From: JBIKWM01 sp044356305
Lineage (GTDB): Bacteria > Bacteroidota > Bacteroidia > UBA10329
Length of the DNA stretch: 64,000 nucleotides
Reading direction: 5' to 3'
Assembly (NCBI GenBank): GCA_044356305.1
Contig: JBIKWM010000013.1
Location: 1 to 64,000, forward strand
Below the pieces are notes generated by a model that did no database searches, had not been told where the DNA came from, and worked only from the letters and a program-made list of their open reading frames with translations. The position numbers and the translations under genes are program-made. Of the stretch, positions 42,279-51,874 are shown one piece after another. Position 1 is the first letter of the stretch. Every line of letters starts with the position of its first letter.

Positions 42279-43478
42279 TCAGACAGCCACTGGCACCCGA
42301 TAGGGCCTCTTCAGGGCGTTCATCGCATCGCTGATGCCGCGTATGGTGAGCGGAAACATGCGGTCGTGCATCTCATTGCGAATCAGGCGCGTGCTCTCGT
42401 AGTAGTCCCAGCTCGTGTCAGGATTCGGGTTGATCCATACAAAATGCGGAAAGTGCGCCACGATGCGCTGCAGCCACACCTTACCGGCCTCTGGGTTATT
42501 GTGTTCAACGCTGCCGCCCGGGTATAATATCTCGGTGGGCGACATGGCCGCATCGCCAACCATCACCAACCTGAAATCGCGTCCGAGGCGATGCATCAGG
42601 TCGCACGTCATGGTGTGGTCCGTCCATCTGCGATGGTTCTGTTTCCACACCCGCTCATAAAGGCAGTTGTGGAAATAGTACGTCTCCAGATTCTTGAATT
42701 CGTACTTGGCTGCGCTGAAGAGCCTCGAGCACAGCATCACGTGGTCGTCCATACTGCCACCTATGTCCATCAGCAGAAGCACCTTTACGTTGTTTTTGCG
42801 TGGTGCGCGCATGGCAGTCTCTAATATGCCTGCATTGCGCGAAGTGCGGGCAATGGTGCCATCAATGTCCAGTTCCTCCTCGTGCCCCAACCGCGAGAAT
42901 TGCCGCAGCCTGCGCAGGGCCATCTTCATGTTGCGCACGTTAAGTTCCTCGGTGTCGCTCAGATCGCGGAATTCTCTGCGGTCCCAGACTTTCACTGCAC
43001 TCCGGTTGCGGCCATTGGCCTGCCCTATGCGATAGCCGGCAGGGTTGTAGCCGTTGGCTCCGAACGGTGAAGTACCACCTGTGCCTATCCATCGGTTGCC
43101 GCCTTCGTGCCGTTCGCGCTGTTCGTCAAGCAGTTGCCTGAATCTCTCGGCCAGAGCTTCGAGCCCACCGTAGGCCTCGATCATAGCTTTTTCCTCGTCT
43201 GTAAGGTCAAGTACAGCGTTCTTTCTGAGCCAATCTTCTGCGATGCGTGCCACATCGGGTTCGGGCAACTGGGCCAGTTCTCCCATGTAGCCGGCAAAGA
43301 CCCGGTCATACACATCCAGGTGTTCCTCGTGTTTGATCAGCGTTACGCGGCCCAAGGCGTAAAGGCCTTCAACTTCGCTCACCACATTGTTGCGCACAGC
43401 TTCGAGCAGCGCGAGATATTCAGGCAGGGTTACCGGAACCTTTTGCGACCGTAGGGCTTGGAACAGACCGAGGAACAT
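42279..43478 (-). CDS. VWA domain-containing CoxE-like protein
   Basis: The 399-residue protein matches CoxE-like proteins: an N-terminal helical region beginning MFLGLFQALR, a charged middle (about 100-190) and a von Willebrand factor A domain in the C-terminal half. The MIDAS motif is DIGGSMDDH (D-x-G-x-S), with a further conserved Asp in MVGDAAMSP. CoxE-like proteins often work with a MoxR AAA ATPase in metal-centre or complex assembly, but no such ATPase lies in this window. The start at 43478 is the first ATG; the frame upstream offers only a TTG. It is the last gene of the 45707-42279 cluster. Confidence 0.82.
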   Translation of the reverse strand: MFLGLFQALRSQKVPVTLPEYLALLEAVRNNVVSEVEGLYALGRVTLIKHEEHLDVYDRVFAGYMGELAQLPEPDVARIAEDWLRKNAVLDLTDEEKAMIEAYGGLEALAERFRQLLDEQRERHEGGNRWIGTGGTSPFGANGYNPAGYRIGQANGRNRSAVKVWDRREFRDLSDTEELNVRNMKMALRRLRQFSRLGHEEELDIDGTIARTSRNAGILETAMRAPRKNNVKVLLLMDIGGSMDDHVMLCSRLFSAAKYEFKNLETYYFHNCLYERVWKQNHRRWTDHTMTCDLMHRLGRDFRLVMVGDAAMSPTEILYPGGSVEHNNPEAGKVWLQRIVAHFPHFVWINPNPDTSWDYYESTRLIRNEMHDRMFPLTIRGISDAMNALKRPYRVPVAV

Positions 43479-43543
43479 GGCAGAATGCAAATGTCGCCCT
43501 TTGGGCCGAAGTTCATTCTGCTCTTCGATGCGGCACGGGCCGC

Positions 43544-44212
43544 TCAGACCTTGCCGAACACTGATGCGAGAAATTCCTTGCGCACCTTGGTTTTGCGGAA
43601 CGCACCGCTGTAGCTCGATGTGATGGTGCTACTGTTCACATCCTCAATACCGCGCATCGAGACGCACATGTGCCGTGCATCAATCAGCACGGCCACATCG
43701 TCAGTGCCGAGTGCTTCTTTCAGTTCGTTGGCTATCTGCACCGTGAGGCGTTCCTGAACCTGTGGACGTTTGGCGTAATAGTCAACTATCCTGTTCAATT
43801 TACTCAAACCCACTACTTTACCGGTGTTGATGTACGCAATGTGGGCTTTGCCAATGATGGGGACGAAATGGTGCTCGCAAAATGAATGGACGGTAATGTC
43901 CTTCTCCACCAACATCTCGCTGTAATCGTACTTATTGCTGAATAGCTTCACCTTCGGCTTATTGGCCGGATTGAGGCCACTGAACACCTCTTTCACATAC
44001 ATCTTCGCCACACGGTGCGGGGTTCCGCGCAGGCTGTCGTCATTGAGGTCGAGGCCCAATGTGTGCATGATGGCTGCAAAGTGCTCGGCTATTACTGTCA
44101 CTTTCTCAGCATCCGTCATATCGAACGCATCGGTGCGCATAGGCGTATCGATGCTGGTGAGCGCGTGCATCTCGCCCATCTCTTCCATCAGTTCAAGCTC
44201 CTTCTCCGTCAT
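43544..44212 (-). CDS. folE: GTP cyclohydrolase I
   Basis: FolE converts GTP to 7,8-dihydroneopterin triphosphate, the entry to folate and pterin synthesis and to the queuosine route. The 222-residue protein has the family motifs GTPHRVAKMY, the zinc-ligand stretch SFCEHHFVPIIGKAHIAY, VVGLSKLNRIV, RPQVQERLTVQIA and the second zinc Cys in ARHMCVSMRG. The ATG at 44212 overlaps the end of queD by 20 bases. An upstream in-frame TTG is less likely. Confidence 0.95.
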   Translation of the reverse strand: MTEKELELMEEMGEMHALTSIDTPMRTDAFDMTDAEKVTVIAEHFAAIMHTLGLDLNDDSLRGTPHRVAKMYVKEVFSGLNPANKPKVKLFSNKYDYSEMLVEKDITVHSFCEHHFVPIIGKAHIAYINTGKVVGLSKLNRIVDYYAKRPQVQERLTVQIANELKEALGTDDVAVLIDARHMCVSMRGIEDVNSSTITSSYSGAFRKTKVRKEFLASVFGKV

Positions 44213-44624
44213 ATTGTACAAAGTTCCGTTCGGTTTCGTAAAGTTCCACTTTTAATCGGAGTGATGGGCCGATGTGCGGTCTCATGCGATTCCAGATTAC
44301 CACAGCAATGTTCTCAGCAGTTGGGTTCAGGTCCCTGAAATCGTCTGTATCAAGGTTCAGATTTCGGTGGTCAAACGGTTCTTCCACCTCTTTTCTGATA
44401 ATGGCCGCCAGTTCTTTCACATCCATCACAAATCCCGTTTCAGGGTCAATCGGACCTTTCACACTGGCTATCAGTGTGTAGTTGTGCCCGTGAAAATGTG
44501 GGTTGTTGCACAATCCGAACACTGCAAGGTTGCGGGCATCGTCCCATGCGGGGTTATGCAGTCTGTGAGCCGCATTGAATGTGGCCTTTCGGCTCACCGT
44601 CACCTGTATCTGTTCCTTTTTCAA
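44193..44624 (-). CDS. queD: 6-carboxytetrahydropterin synthase (QueD/PTPS family)
   Basis: QueD turns dihydroneopterin triphosphate, the FolE product, into 6-carboxytetrahydropterin on the way to queuosine. The 143-residue protein has the zinc His ligands in AAHRL and HFHGHNY, the catalytic Cys in LCNNPH, MDVKEL and PTAENIAVVIW. It overlaps folE, so the two consecutive steps are coupled. The start is a TTG at 44624, with GTG codons seven and nine residues later as alternatives; no ATG fits. Confidence 0.88.
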   Translation of the reverse strand: MKKEQIQVTVSRKATFNAAHRLHNPAWDDARNLAVFGLCNNPHFHGHNYTLIASVKGPIDPETGFVMDVKELAAIIRKEVEEPFDHRNLNLDTDDFRDLNPTAENIAVVIWNRMRPHIGPSLRLKVELYETERNFVQYDGEGA

Positions 44625-44645
44625 TGGGCCGCTCTGGCGTAGTGG

Positions 44646-45176
44646 TCAGGGCAGATTAACAGGCCAATTAGGAATGTGTTCGTCAAGGTGCCTGATGATG
44701 TGGGGCAGCCAGGCACAGTATAGGTGCGGGTTGAGTGTCATGTCCTCCTTCAGATCTGTTCTGTTCATGAACCGCCATCCGGCCACTTCTTCGGGGTCAG
44801 GATTGAATGGCCCATCGCTTAATCCAATTAGGACGTGATCGTACTCATGTTCCACAAGCCCGTTGCCGACATCGGCCCGATAGATGAAGCTGTATGCATG
44901 CCGCATTTCAGTTGCGATGCCAAGCTCTTCCATCAGCCTCCTGTCAGCGCATTCCCGAACACTTTCGTTCATGTGCGGATGTGTGCAACAGGCATTGGCC
45001 CACAGGAGCGGACTGTGATATTTACATGCTGCGCGTTGCTGAAGCAGCATCTCGCCATTCGAATTGAATAGGAGCACAGACACAGCCCTGTGGAGAGATC
45101 CGGACCGATGCACCTCCATTTTCTGTCCCGATCCTACTACCTGATCGTTGACATCCACCAGAATGACTGAATTCAA
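44646..45176 (-). CDS. idi: Isopentenyl-diphosphate delta-isomerase, type I
   Basis: The enzyme interconverts isopentenyl and dimethylallyl diphosphate. The 176-residue Nudix-fold protein has the metal and catalytic elements LHRAVSVLLFN, LWANACCTHPH (catalytic Cys and metal His) and RRLMEELGI, plus the late YDHVLIG and PEEVAGWRF. The start is a TTG at 45176 after AGAAGAG, and the beginning NSVILVDVNDQV is the normal family start. It lies 21 bases upstream of queD on the same strand. Confidence 0.93.
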   Translation of the reverse strand: MNSVILVDVNDQVVGSGQKMEVHRSGSLHRAVSVLLFNSNGEMLLQQRAACKYHSPLLWANACCTHPHMNESVRECADRRLMEELGIATEMRHAYSFIYRADVGNGLVEHEYDHVLIGLSDGPFNPDPEEVAGWRFMNRTDLKEDMTLNPHLYCAWLPHIIRHLDEHIPNWPVNLP

Positions 45177-45197
45177 CTCTTCTTGCCTGTTTTTGGG

Positions 45198-45707
45198 TCA
45201 ATGATTCTTGTCCCAGCCCAACACACTGGTGCGCCACGGCCCAGTGAAAAGGGCAGGGCGGGGGAGAGGTATGGTATCAGTCGGGCCTTCCACGGGGTCT
45301 GGAAGTGGTTTAGTAGGTGCAAGTGTCCTCACGGTGGCGAAGTACATCCAACGGCTACCATCGCTGAACCGCTGGGACTTGATCTGCTGAGCACCTTTTG
45401 CCCAGACGGAATCCTTGTCTGTGTCAAAACCTGTGGCCACGAGCAATGCATGGAAACGGCTGCGATTGGCATCTTTCACGGTCCAATAGAATGCCTTGCA
45501 GGTGTCGTTTTCAAATAAAAGTGTCTGACTGATGCCATCGGCCACCCGGTAAGTCATTCGGTCGCGGTCGTAGTCCATAGTGCGCAGCTCGCCCATGCGG
45601 TTTATGGCCTTGGCGCGGGCCAGTCCGATCAGTGCATCGGGCACCTGTGCCATGCTGCAATTGGCACAGGCCACAAGGGTAATCACGGCCCAAGTGAATC
45701 TTTTCAC
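45198..45707 (-). CDS. Exported protein of unknown function
   Basis: The 169-residue protein should start at a GTG (45707), which gives the signal peptide KRFTWAVITLVACANCSMAQ; an upstream start would place a long non-signal extension in front of it. The mature part is alpha/beta with no family I recognise (RTMDYDRDRMTYRVADG, WMYFATVRTL) and ends in a Pro-rich tail. It heads the minus-strand cluster and lies 21 bases before idi. Confidence 0.65.
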   Translation of the reverse strand: MKRFTWAVITLVACANCSMAQVPDALIGLARAKAINRMGELRTMDYDRDRMTYRVADGISQTLLFENDTCKAFYWTVKDANRSRFHALLVATGFDTDKDSVWAKGAQQIKSQRFSDGSRWMYFATVRTLAPTKPLPDPVEGPTDTIPLPRPALFTGPWRTSVLGWDKNH

Positions 45708-45740
45708 GCCACAAAGGTACCAGTATGGCTGCGGGTATGA

Positions 45741-45748
45741 TATTTTTG
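45741..45748 (+). promoter_or_regulatory. Candidate -7 promoter box for the PKD protein gene
   Basis: TATTTTTG is an exact match to TAnnTTTG, 50 bases before the ATG at 45799. No clear -33 element was seen. Confidence 0.45.
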
Positions 45749-45798
45749 GGAACTTTCGCCCCGTTTCAAACGTACTGGCACACCCTCTCACAATCATT

Positions 45799-48700
45799 AT
45801 GCGCAGACCTCTGTTCTTGTCGCGACCCCTTGTCCTACTTGCATTTCTCGTTGCTCCGCTCGTTGTGGCGGCTCAGGTAACGGCCGATTTCACGGCCGAT
45901 GTCACAAGCGGATGCGGGCCCTTGGTGGTCAATTTTCAGAACCTCAGCACCAATGCCACCACCTACCAGTGGAACTTCGGCAATGGCAATGGATCCACTC
46001 AACAGAATCCCAGTGCTGTCTATACCACTCCGGGCACCTATGCTGTGACACTTACAGCCAATGGCCCTGGAGGGCCAGATGTTGAGGTGAAGACCGCTTT
46101 TATTAATGTTTTCACTCCGGCCAATGCTGATTTCACTCCTTCGCAGACCATCGGTTGTTTCCCTTTTACCGTGACCTTCAATGACCAGTCGGCCGGAGGC
46201 TCATCGCCCATTGTTAGCTATAGTTGGGATTTTGGCGATGGCGGAACCTCATCGACAATCAACCCTACACATACCTACGGATCGGTGGGTGTGTTCGATA
46301 TCACTGTTATCCTTACTGATGCCAATGGTTGTGTATCGACCGAGGTGTTCAACAACATCATCACATCGACCAACAACAGGCCTACAGCCGTTTTTGCGCC
46401 AAATACCATGGCATCGTGCCTGCCTCCTGTAACCGTGCAGTTCAGCAATACCTCAAATGGCGGTACCGCCCCATTGACCTATGCGTGGACATTTGGCGAT
46501 GGGGGCACTTCAACACAGACTTCCCCTTCACATGACTACTTGTCTGCCGGTAACTACGATGCGTCACTCATAGTCACAGACCAGTTCGGCTGTACTGACA
46601 CATTGGCCCTTGACGAACCGATAGTGATAGCCAATACGGCCAATGTCAACTTCGATGCGGTTGATAACACGGTCTGTATAGGCGACACAGTTCAATTCAA
46701 TGACCTCAGCAATCCGGTGCCAACATCGTGGTCATGGGATTTCGGTGATGGGACTACAAGCACATTGCAGAATCCAACCCACATTTACACCACCCCTGGA
46801 TCGTACACCGTGGTGATGAATGCTGTGTACGATGCCACTTGCAACGGGCAGCGCACAAGGGTTTCGTATATCGGTGTCTCTCCAGCTCCATCGCCTGCAT
46901 TCACAGCAAATCAGGTCACTTCCTGCAACCCACCTCTCACTGTCAACTTTACCAATCAGTCATCGGGGTCAGGACCTTTGACCTATGCATGGACGTTCGG
47001 TACCGGTGGTCAGAGTAGTGCGGTGAATCCTACTCGAAATTTCAACAATCCAGGCTCGTTTGATGTGTCTCTGACTGCGACCAACTCTTTCGGCTGTTCG
47101 GCCACGTTACTTCAACCTGGCTATATCAATGTGGGAGAGACCCAGGCCGCTTTCACTTCTGATGTTGTCGGTTTCTGCTTACCTGTTTCAGTCAATTTCA
47201 GCAATGCCAGCATAACCGGAAGTGCTATAACCGGTTACCTCTGGGATTTCGGAGACGGCACCACCTCCACCTCTGCCAACCCAAACCATGTTTACAACAC
47301 GTCAGGATTCTACGATGTCACATTGACCATACAGACCGCACAAGGTTGCAATAGCACTGTTACCGTGCCTTCATACATCATTGCAGCCACACTGCCTACT
47401 GCGGATTTTACAGTCGATGCCATAACAGGCTGTGCAGGTGAAGCGTTTCAGTTTACCGATCAGAGCAGTGGGGCAAACGGTTGGTTGTGGGAATTCGGAG
47501 ACGGTCAAACTAGCAATGAACAGAATCCCTTGGTGAATCTTAGTGACGGTCAACCGATTGACGTGACATTAACCGTATCGAATTTCGGTTGCACCGCCAC
47601 AATCACCGAGAATGACCTGATTTCGGTCTCACCGCCCTTTGCAACGATCGAGTCTGTTCAGAGCTGTCAGAATCCGCAATCGGTTCAGTTCAGTTTCATT
47701 GGGACAGGTGTTGATTCGTTTTTATGGGATTTCGGTGATGGGACCACCTCGACTCAGGCGAGTCCTGATCACACATATCCTACCTCTGGACAGTACATTG
47801 TCTCCTTGACGTTGATTAACAATCAGAACGGCTGCGTAAATGAGGTGCCAGATACGGTAAACACATCGGGCTCATCGGCCATCTTCAGCATGAACGGCAA
47901 CACAGGGTGCGCCCCTCTGAATGTGGGGTTCATTGATGCAAGCGTTGATGCGGTCTCGTGGCAATGGGATTTCGGTGATGGAAGCACATCTCTTCTGCAG
48001 AATCCTATACACGTTTACGATACGGTTGGGAACTTCAATGTTAGCCTGACGGTGACGGATATTAATGGCTGCGCAAGTACGTTGACTGTTCCGAATGCCG
48101 TTCAGCTTTCCAACTCCCAGATAGATTTCACCATTGCTGCGCAGAGCGGTTGCGATGAACTCAGCGTCACCTTTCAAAGGCAGATAACCCCATCAGGATC
48201 TGCAACAAGTGCATTATGGGATTTTGGGGATGGAACCACCAGTACACAGAGTAATCCCACTCATATCTATACTGTTCAGGGCGAATACGATGTCACCTTG
48301 ACGATTGTGAATGTAGCGGGCTGTGAAACTTCTTTCACTCAGCAGGATTTCGTCCAGTTCAATTCTTACCCAGAGTCATTCTTCAATTCATCTGTGCAAA
48401 GTGGCTGTGTCGGGCAGGAATTTCAGTTCAACAATAATTCCCAAGGGAGCATTTCTACGTATCTGTGGGACTTTGGGGACGGCAGCACGTCCTCTGAAGA
48501 GGAGCCTGTACATGCCTACACTGGCGAAGGGGTATTCACAGTCACTCTGACAGTCACCTCAGCTCTCGGATGTTCAGACACCAGGATTCGCGATAGCTAC
48601 ATTACCGTGTCGGCCCCCGATGCCCAGTTCAATGCCTTCCCGACATTCGGTTTCTGCCCTCCGCTTTTGGTCAATTTTGTGAATAGCAGCACGGGCGCCA

Positions 48701-51117
48701 CCTCCTATCTATGGGATTTCGGTGATGGAGCCACATCAACCCTTGCCACCCCATCGCACATCTACACATCCTCGGGTAGTTTCACTGTGTCTCTCATCGC
48801 TTACAATGCCGATGGTTGCCCTGACACCATTATTCAGGCCGACCTAATCAGTATCCTCGGCCCTTCTGGCAATTTCTCTTTTAGTCCGCTCACACAGGGA
48901 TGTGCGCCACATGTGGTCGATTTTGTGTCAAATGCCTCCGGAGCCGCCTCCTACACTTGGGATTTCGGTGACGGGTTCTTGAGCCCAGACCCGAACGTGA
49001 CCCATCAATATGACAATGTGGGTACTTATGTGCCATTGCTCATCTTGCAAGACAACAACGGATGCTCCTTCACCTACCAGTCTCCTGATACTATTGTCGT
49101 GTTCCCGCTTACTGTCGATGCTGGGGCTGATGTTGTCATCTGTCAGGGTGAGACCATTACGCTCGGTGCCAGCGGAGCAGGTAGCTATTCATGGTTCCCC
49201 CCAACTGATCTGGACGATGCCACTTCGGCTACCCCTGTCGGAACTCCAAGTCAGACCACCACGTTCATCCTGACTGGATTCAATGGGCAATGTGTAGCGA
49301 CTGATACGGTGGAGGTCACAGTCAACCCGACCCCACAGGTCAGCTTCACAGTGGCTCCGGTTTGCGATGGTAAACCTTCGGTTTTTGCCAATCTGACTTT
49401 CATCGATGCCCCCGGTGTGATTGTAAGCTATGATTGGGACATGGCAGGCATCGCTGTGACCGATCAGAACCCAACGTTCGTTTTCATTCAATCGGGCCAG
49501 TATGATGTGACCCTCACGGCCACATCCGATGCAGGTTGCAGCGATAGTTTCTCGGCTCAGGCATCAGTCAATGCCAATCCGGTGGCCGATTTCTCTTTCA
49601 ATGATGCATGTCATCTGCAGCCAACCAATTTCGCAGATGAGAGCACAGTGGCCTCTGGTTCCATACAATCTTGGCAATGGGCATTGGGCAATGGTAGCAC
49701 ATCCATTGACCAGAACCCATCGTTGACCTATATCGACCCGGGGTTTTATGACGTGACATTGATTGTGACCGCTGTAGGAGGTTGCTCGGACACGCTCACA
49801 CAACAGGCCACAGTCAACCCGTTGCCAGTTGCATCATTTTCTGTTAACGAGGTGTGTTTCGGTGACACCACTTTCTTCACCGAGGCTAGCACTGTTCCCA
49901 TAGGAAATATCACAGGATGGGACTGGATATTGGGCGATGGCACCACCAGCACCGCCCAACAGCCCGACCATGTTTACTCCATTCCGGGCACATATGTGGC
50001 CGCACTCACCGCTATTTCAGATCAAGGGTGTGAGGACGAATTCTCGGCCGTGGTGGAAGTGAGGCCCTTGCCTTCGCCCGAATTCACACTTAGCGCGCCT
50101 TCATCTTGCGATGTGCCTGCTACCGTGTCGTTCACCAACATCTCGGTCGGGGCCACAGATTTCGAATGGGATTTCGGTGATGGTCAGGGTGCCACCTCGT
50201 TCAATGCCACTTCCACCTACGTTACCACGGACACCTTTAATGTTGTGCTCACCGCCACCAACCACTATGGCTGTGTTGATTCGGTCATACATCCTTTCAT
50301 CGTCTACCTCTCTCCCATTGCCAAATTCAGCCAGGACCCTGCTGCAGGATGCGAGCCGTTGGAAGTGACGTTCATCAATGGGTCTGAGAATTATAATGAT
50401 CAGCGATGGGTATATGGCGATGGTGATTTCAGCAATCTGCAGGATCCTGTGCACACCTATCAGCAATCGGGCAGCTATTCGGTTACCCTTGTGGTGACCG
50501 GTGCCGGTGGATGCACCGATTCTTTGACCGTGGCCGATGCTGTGAATGTATTTCCCAGCCCTGTGGCCGGTTTTGACCACGCGCTTGTGGGGCAGGTGAA
50601 CACTGGCGTGGTTCAGTTCAGCAATACATCCAGCCCACATGTGGCCACCTTCTGGGAATTCGGTGATGGCACCTCATCCATAACAGAGAATCCGAGCCAC
50701 GCCTATTCCAACTATGGCAGCAAGCTAATAACCTTGGCCGTGACTGATGCCAACGGATGCGTAGACACCTTGGAGCATTACATAGCAGTGGAGTTCTTTG
50801 GTGACCTGCATGTTCCCACCGCCCTGGTGTCGGGTATGACCACTGAGGCGGGTCTGTTCCTGCCCAAGGGCACTGGGATGGTGAGCTATAGGATGCAGAT
50901 TTTTGACGAATGGGGCAGCAAGCTGTTCGAATCTACAAAGTTGGAGAACGGCCAACCTGCCGATGGCTGGGACGGCACGTACAATGGTGAAAAGGTGCCG
51001 CAGGGTGCCTATGTGTGGAAAATAGATGCAGTTTTCGGTACGGGCGAACTATGGCCGGGGAGCAAGGATGCGGAGGGAGATTTCAGCCGTACGGGGACAG
51101 TGACCGTGCTTTACTGA
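45799..51117 (+). CDS. Giant PKD-repeat surface protein with gliding-type C-terminal domain (T9SS type B)
   Basis: The 1772-residue protein has a signal peptide (MRRPLFLSRPLVLLAFLVAP, cleaved after VVAAQ) and a chain of about 19 PKD modules of roughly 80 residues each. Each module carries the core W-D/x-F-G-D-G-x-T-S and the pairs N/H-x-Y...G-x-Y/F-x-V-x-L. One module between the 13th and 14th (DAGADVVICQGETITLGA) is of the related Ig-like type. Many modules have a central Cys pair position (SGC, NGC) that could form disulfides. The last 100 residues form a gliding motility-associated C-terminal domain (VSYRMQIFDEWGSKLFES ... GWDGTYNGEKVPQGAYVW). It should be a long, rod-like surface adhesin. 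The start at 45799 opens the signal peptide. Confidence 0.9.
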   Translation: MRRPLFLSRPLVLLAFLVAPLVVAAQVTADFTADVTSGCGPLVVNFQNLSTNATTYQWNFGNGNGSTQQNPSAVYTTPGTYAVTLTANGPGGPDVEVKTAFINVFTPANADFTPSQTIGCFPFTVTFNDQSAGGSSPIVSYSWDFGDGGTSSTINPTHTYGSVGVFDITVILTDANGCVSTEVFNNIITSTNNRPTAVFAPNTMASCLPPVTVQFSNTSNGGTAPLTYAWTFGDGGTSTQTSPSHDYLSAGNYDASLIVTDQFGCTDTLALDEPIVIANTANVNFDAVDNTVCIGDTVQFNDLSNPVPTSWSWDFGDGTTSTLQNPTHIYTTPGSYTVVMNAVYDATCNGQRTRVSYIGVSPAPSPAFTANQVTSCNPPLTVNFTNQSSGSGPLTYAWTFGTGGQSSAVNPTRNFNNPGSFDVSLTATNSFGCSATLLQPGYINVGETQAAFTSDVVGFCLPVSVNFSNASITGSAITGYLWDFGDGTTSTSANPNHVYNTSGFYDVTLTIQTAQGCNSTVTVPSYIIAATLPTADFTVDAITGCAGEAFQFTDQSSGANGWLWEFGDGQTSNEQNPLVNLSDGQPIDVTLTVSNFGCTATITENDLISVSPPFATIESVQSCQNPQSVQFSFIGTGVDSFLWDFGDGTTSTQASPDHTYPTSGQYIVSLTLINNQNGCVNEVPDTVNTSGSSAIFSMNGNTGCAPLNVGFIDASVDAVSWQWDFGDGSTSLLQNPIHVYDTVGNFNVSLTVTDINGCASTLTVPNAVQLSNSQIDFTIAAQSGCDELSVTFQRQITPSGSATSALWDFGDGTTSTQSNPTHIYTVQGEYDVTLTIVNVAGCETSFTQQDFVQFNSYPESFFNSSVQSGCVGQEFQFNNNSQGSISTYLWDFGDGSTSSEEEPVHAYTGEGVFTVTLTVTSALGCSDTRIRDSYITVSAPDAQFNAFPTFGFCPPLLVNFVNSSTGATSYLWDFGDGATSTLATPSHIYTSSGSFTVSLIAYNADGCPDTIIQADLISILGPSGNFSFSPLTQGCAPHVVDFVSNASGAASYTWDFGDGFLSPDPNVTHQYDNVGTYVPLLILQDNNGCSFTYQSPDTIVVFPLTVDAGADVVICQGETITLGASGAGSYSWFPPTDLDDATSATPVGTPSQTTTFILTGFNGQCVATDTVEVTVNPTPQVSFTVAPVCDGKPSVFANLTFIDAPGVIVSYDWDMAGIAVTDQNPTFVFIQSGQYDVTLTATSDAGCSDSFSAQASVNANPVADFSFNDACHLQPTNFADESTVASGSIQSWQWALGNGSTSIDQNPSLTYIDPGFYDVTLIVTAVGGCSDTLTQQATVNPLPVASFSVNEVCFGDTTFFTEASTVPIGNITGWDWILGDGTTSTAQQPDHVYSIPGTYVAALTAISDQGCEDEFSAVVEVRPLPSPEFTLSAPSSCDVPATVSFTNISVGATDFEWDFGDGQGATSFNATSTYVTTDTFNVVLTATNHYGCVDSVIHPFIVYLSPIAKFSQDPAAGCEPLEVTFINGSENYNDQRWVYGDGDFSNLQDPVHTYQQSGSYSVTLVVTGAGGCTDSLTVADAVNVFPSPVAGFDHALVGQVNTGVVQFSNTSSPHVATFWEFGDGTSSITENPSHAYSNYGSKLITLAVTDANGCVDTLEHYIAVEFFGDLHVPTALVSGMTTEAGLFLPKGTGMVSYRMQIFDEWGSKLFESTKLENGQPADGWDGTYNGEKVPQGAYVWKIDAVFGTGELWPGSKDAEGDFSRTGTVTVLY

Positions 51118-51135
51118 GTATCCATCCTATCTGAG

Positions 51136-51849
51136 ATGAGGATAATACCGACAATAGAAGTAGTAGGAGGCCGATGTGTGAAACCCGGTTCGGCCGCCAA
51201 GGGACAGGCCCAATTCACCCACGATGCGCTGCAACTGGCCGTACTCATGGAGGAGATGGGTCTGCGCCACCTTCACCTTGTTGACCTCGAAGGCGCACGT
51301 CAGGGCCGGGTGTTGCACTGGCGCCTGCTCGAGAACATTCTGCGCGAGACCGAACTACTGGTCGATTTCAGCGGGGGCATACGCACCTTGGCCGAAGTGG
51401 AGCAGGCCGTTGACATGGGCGCGGTTGAAGTTGGCATAGGCAGTATCGCCCTTGCTAAACCCAAAACATTCCATGAATGGATGGACGTGGTGGGCAATGA
51501 CCGACTGATACTCTGTGCCGATGTGCGCGGTGGACGTATCTCGGCCGTGGGCGGGGGCATGCCGTGGCAGGAATATCTGGCTATGCACGCACAGGCTGGG
51601 GTGGAATCCATAATGCTCACCGACCTTGATCACCTTGAAGCAGGAAAAGGACCGAACTTCGACCTCTACGATCAGGCCTGCCTCGAATTTCCAGAACTGC
51701 TGTTCATAGCTCATGGCGGCATTGCCGATGTGGAAGATGTGCATCAGTTGGGCGAGGTGGGCGTTGAGGCGGCTGTGATAAGCGAGGCACTGCACCGCGG
51801 GACAATAAAGCTTGAGGACTTACCGGCATTGCAGGATGAATGGGACTGA
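51136..51849 (+). CDS. hisA: HisA-like (phosphoribosylformimino isomerase family) TIM-barrel protein
   Basis: The 237-residue protein has the two-half HisA/HisF barrel. Conserved parts are IIPTIEVVGGRCV, the phosphate-binding loops VDFSGGIRTLAEVEQA and IAHGGIADVEDV, and the Asp in CADVRGGRIS. HisA converts ProFAR to PRFAR in histidine synthesis. The first catalytic Asp (IDL in usual HisA) is Glu8 here, and the usual ASGG of the second phosphate loop is AHGG. There are no other his genes nearby. It may be true HisA with a variant residue or a paralogue of altered use. It lies 19 bases after the PKD gene and 26 before the next gene. Confidence 0.7.
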   Translation: MRIIPTIEVVGGRCVKPGSAAKGQAQFTHDALQLAVLMEEMGLRHLHLVDLEGARQGRVLHWRLLENILRETELLVDFSGGIRTLAEVEQAVDMGAVEVGIGSIALAKPKTFHEWMDVVGNDRLILCADVRGGRISAVGGGMPWQEYLAMHAQAGVESIMLTDLDHLEAGKGPNFDLYDQACLEFPELLFIAHGGIADVEDVHQLGEVGVEAAVISEALHRGTIKLEDLPALQDEWD

Positions 51850-51874
51850 TATCACCATAAAAAGGAACAATAAA

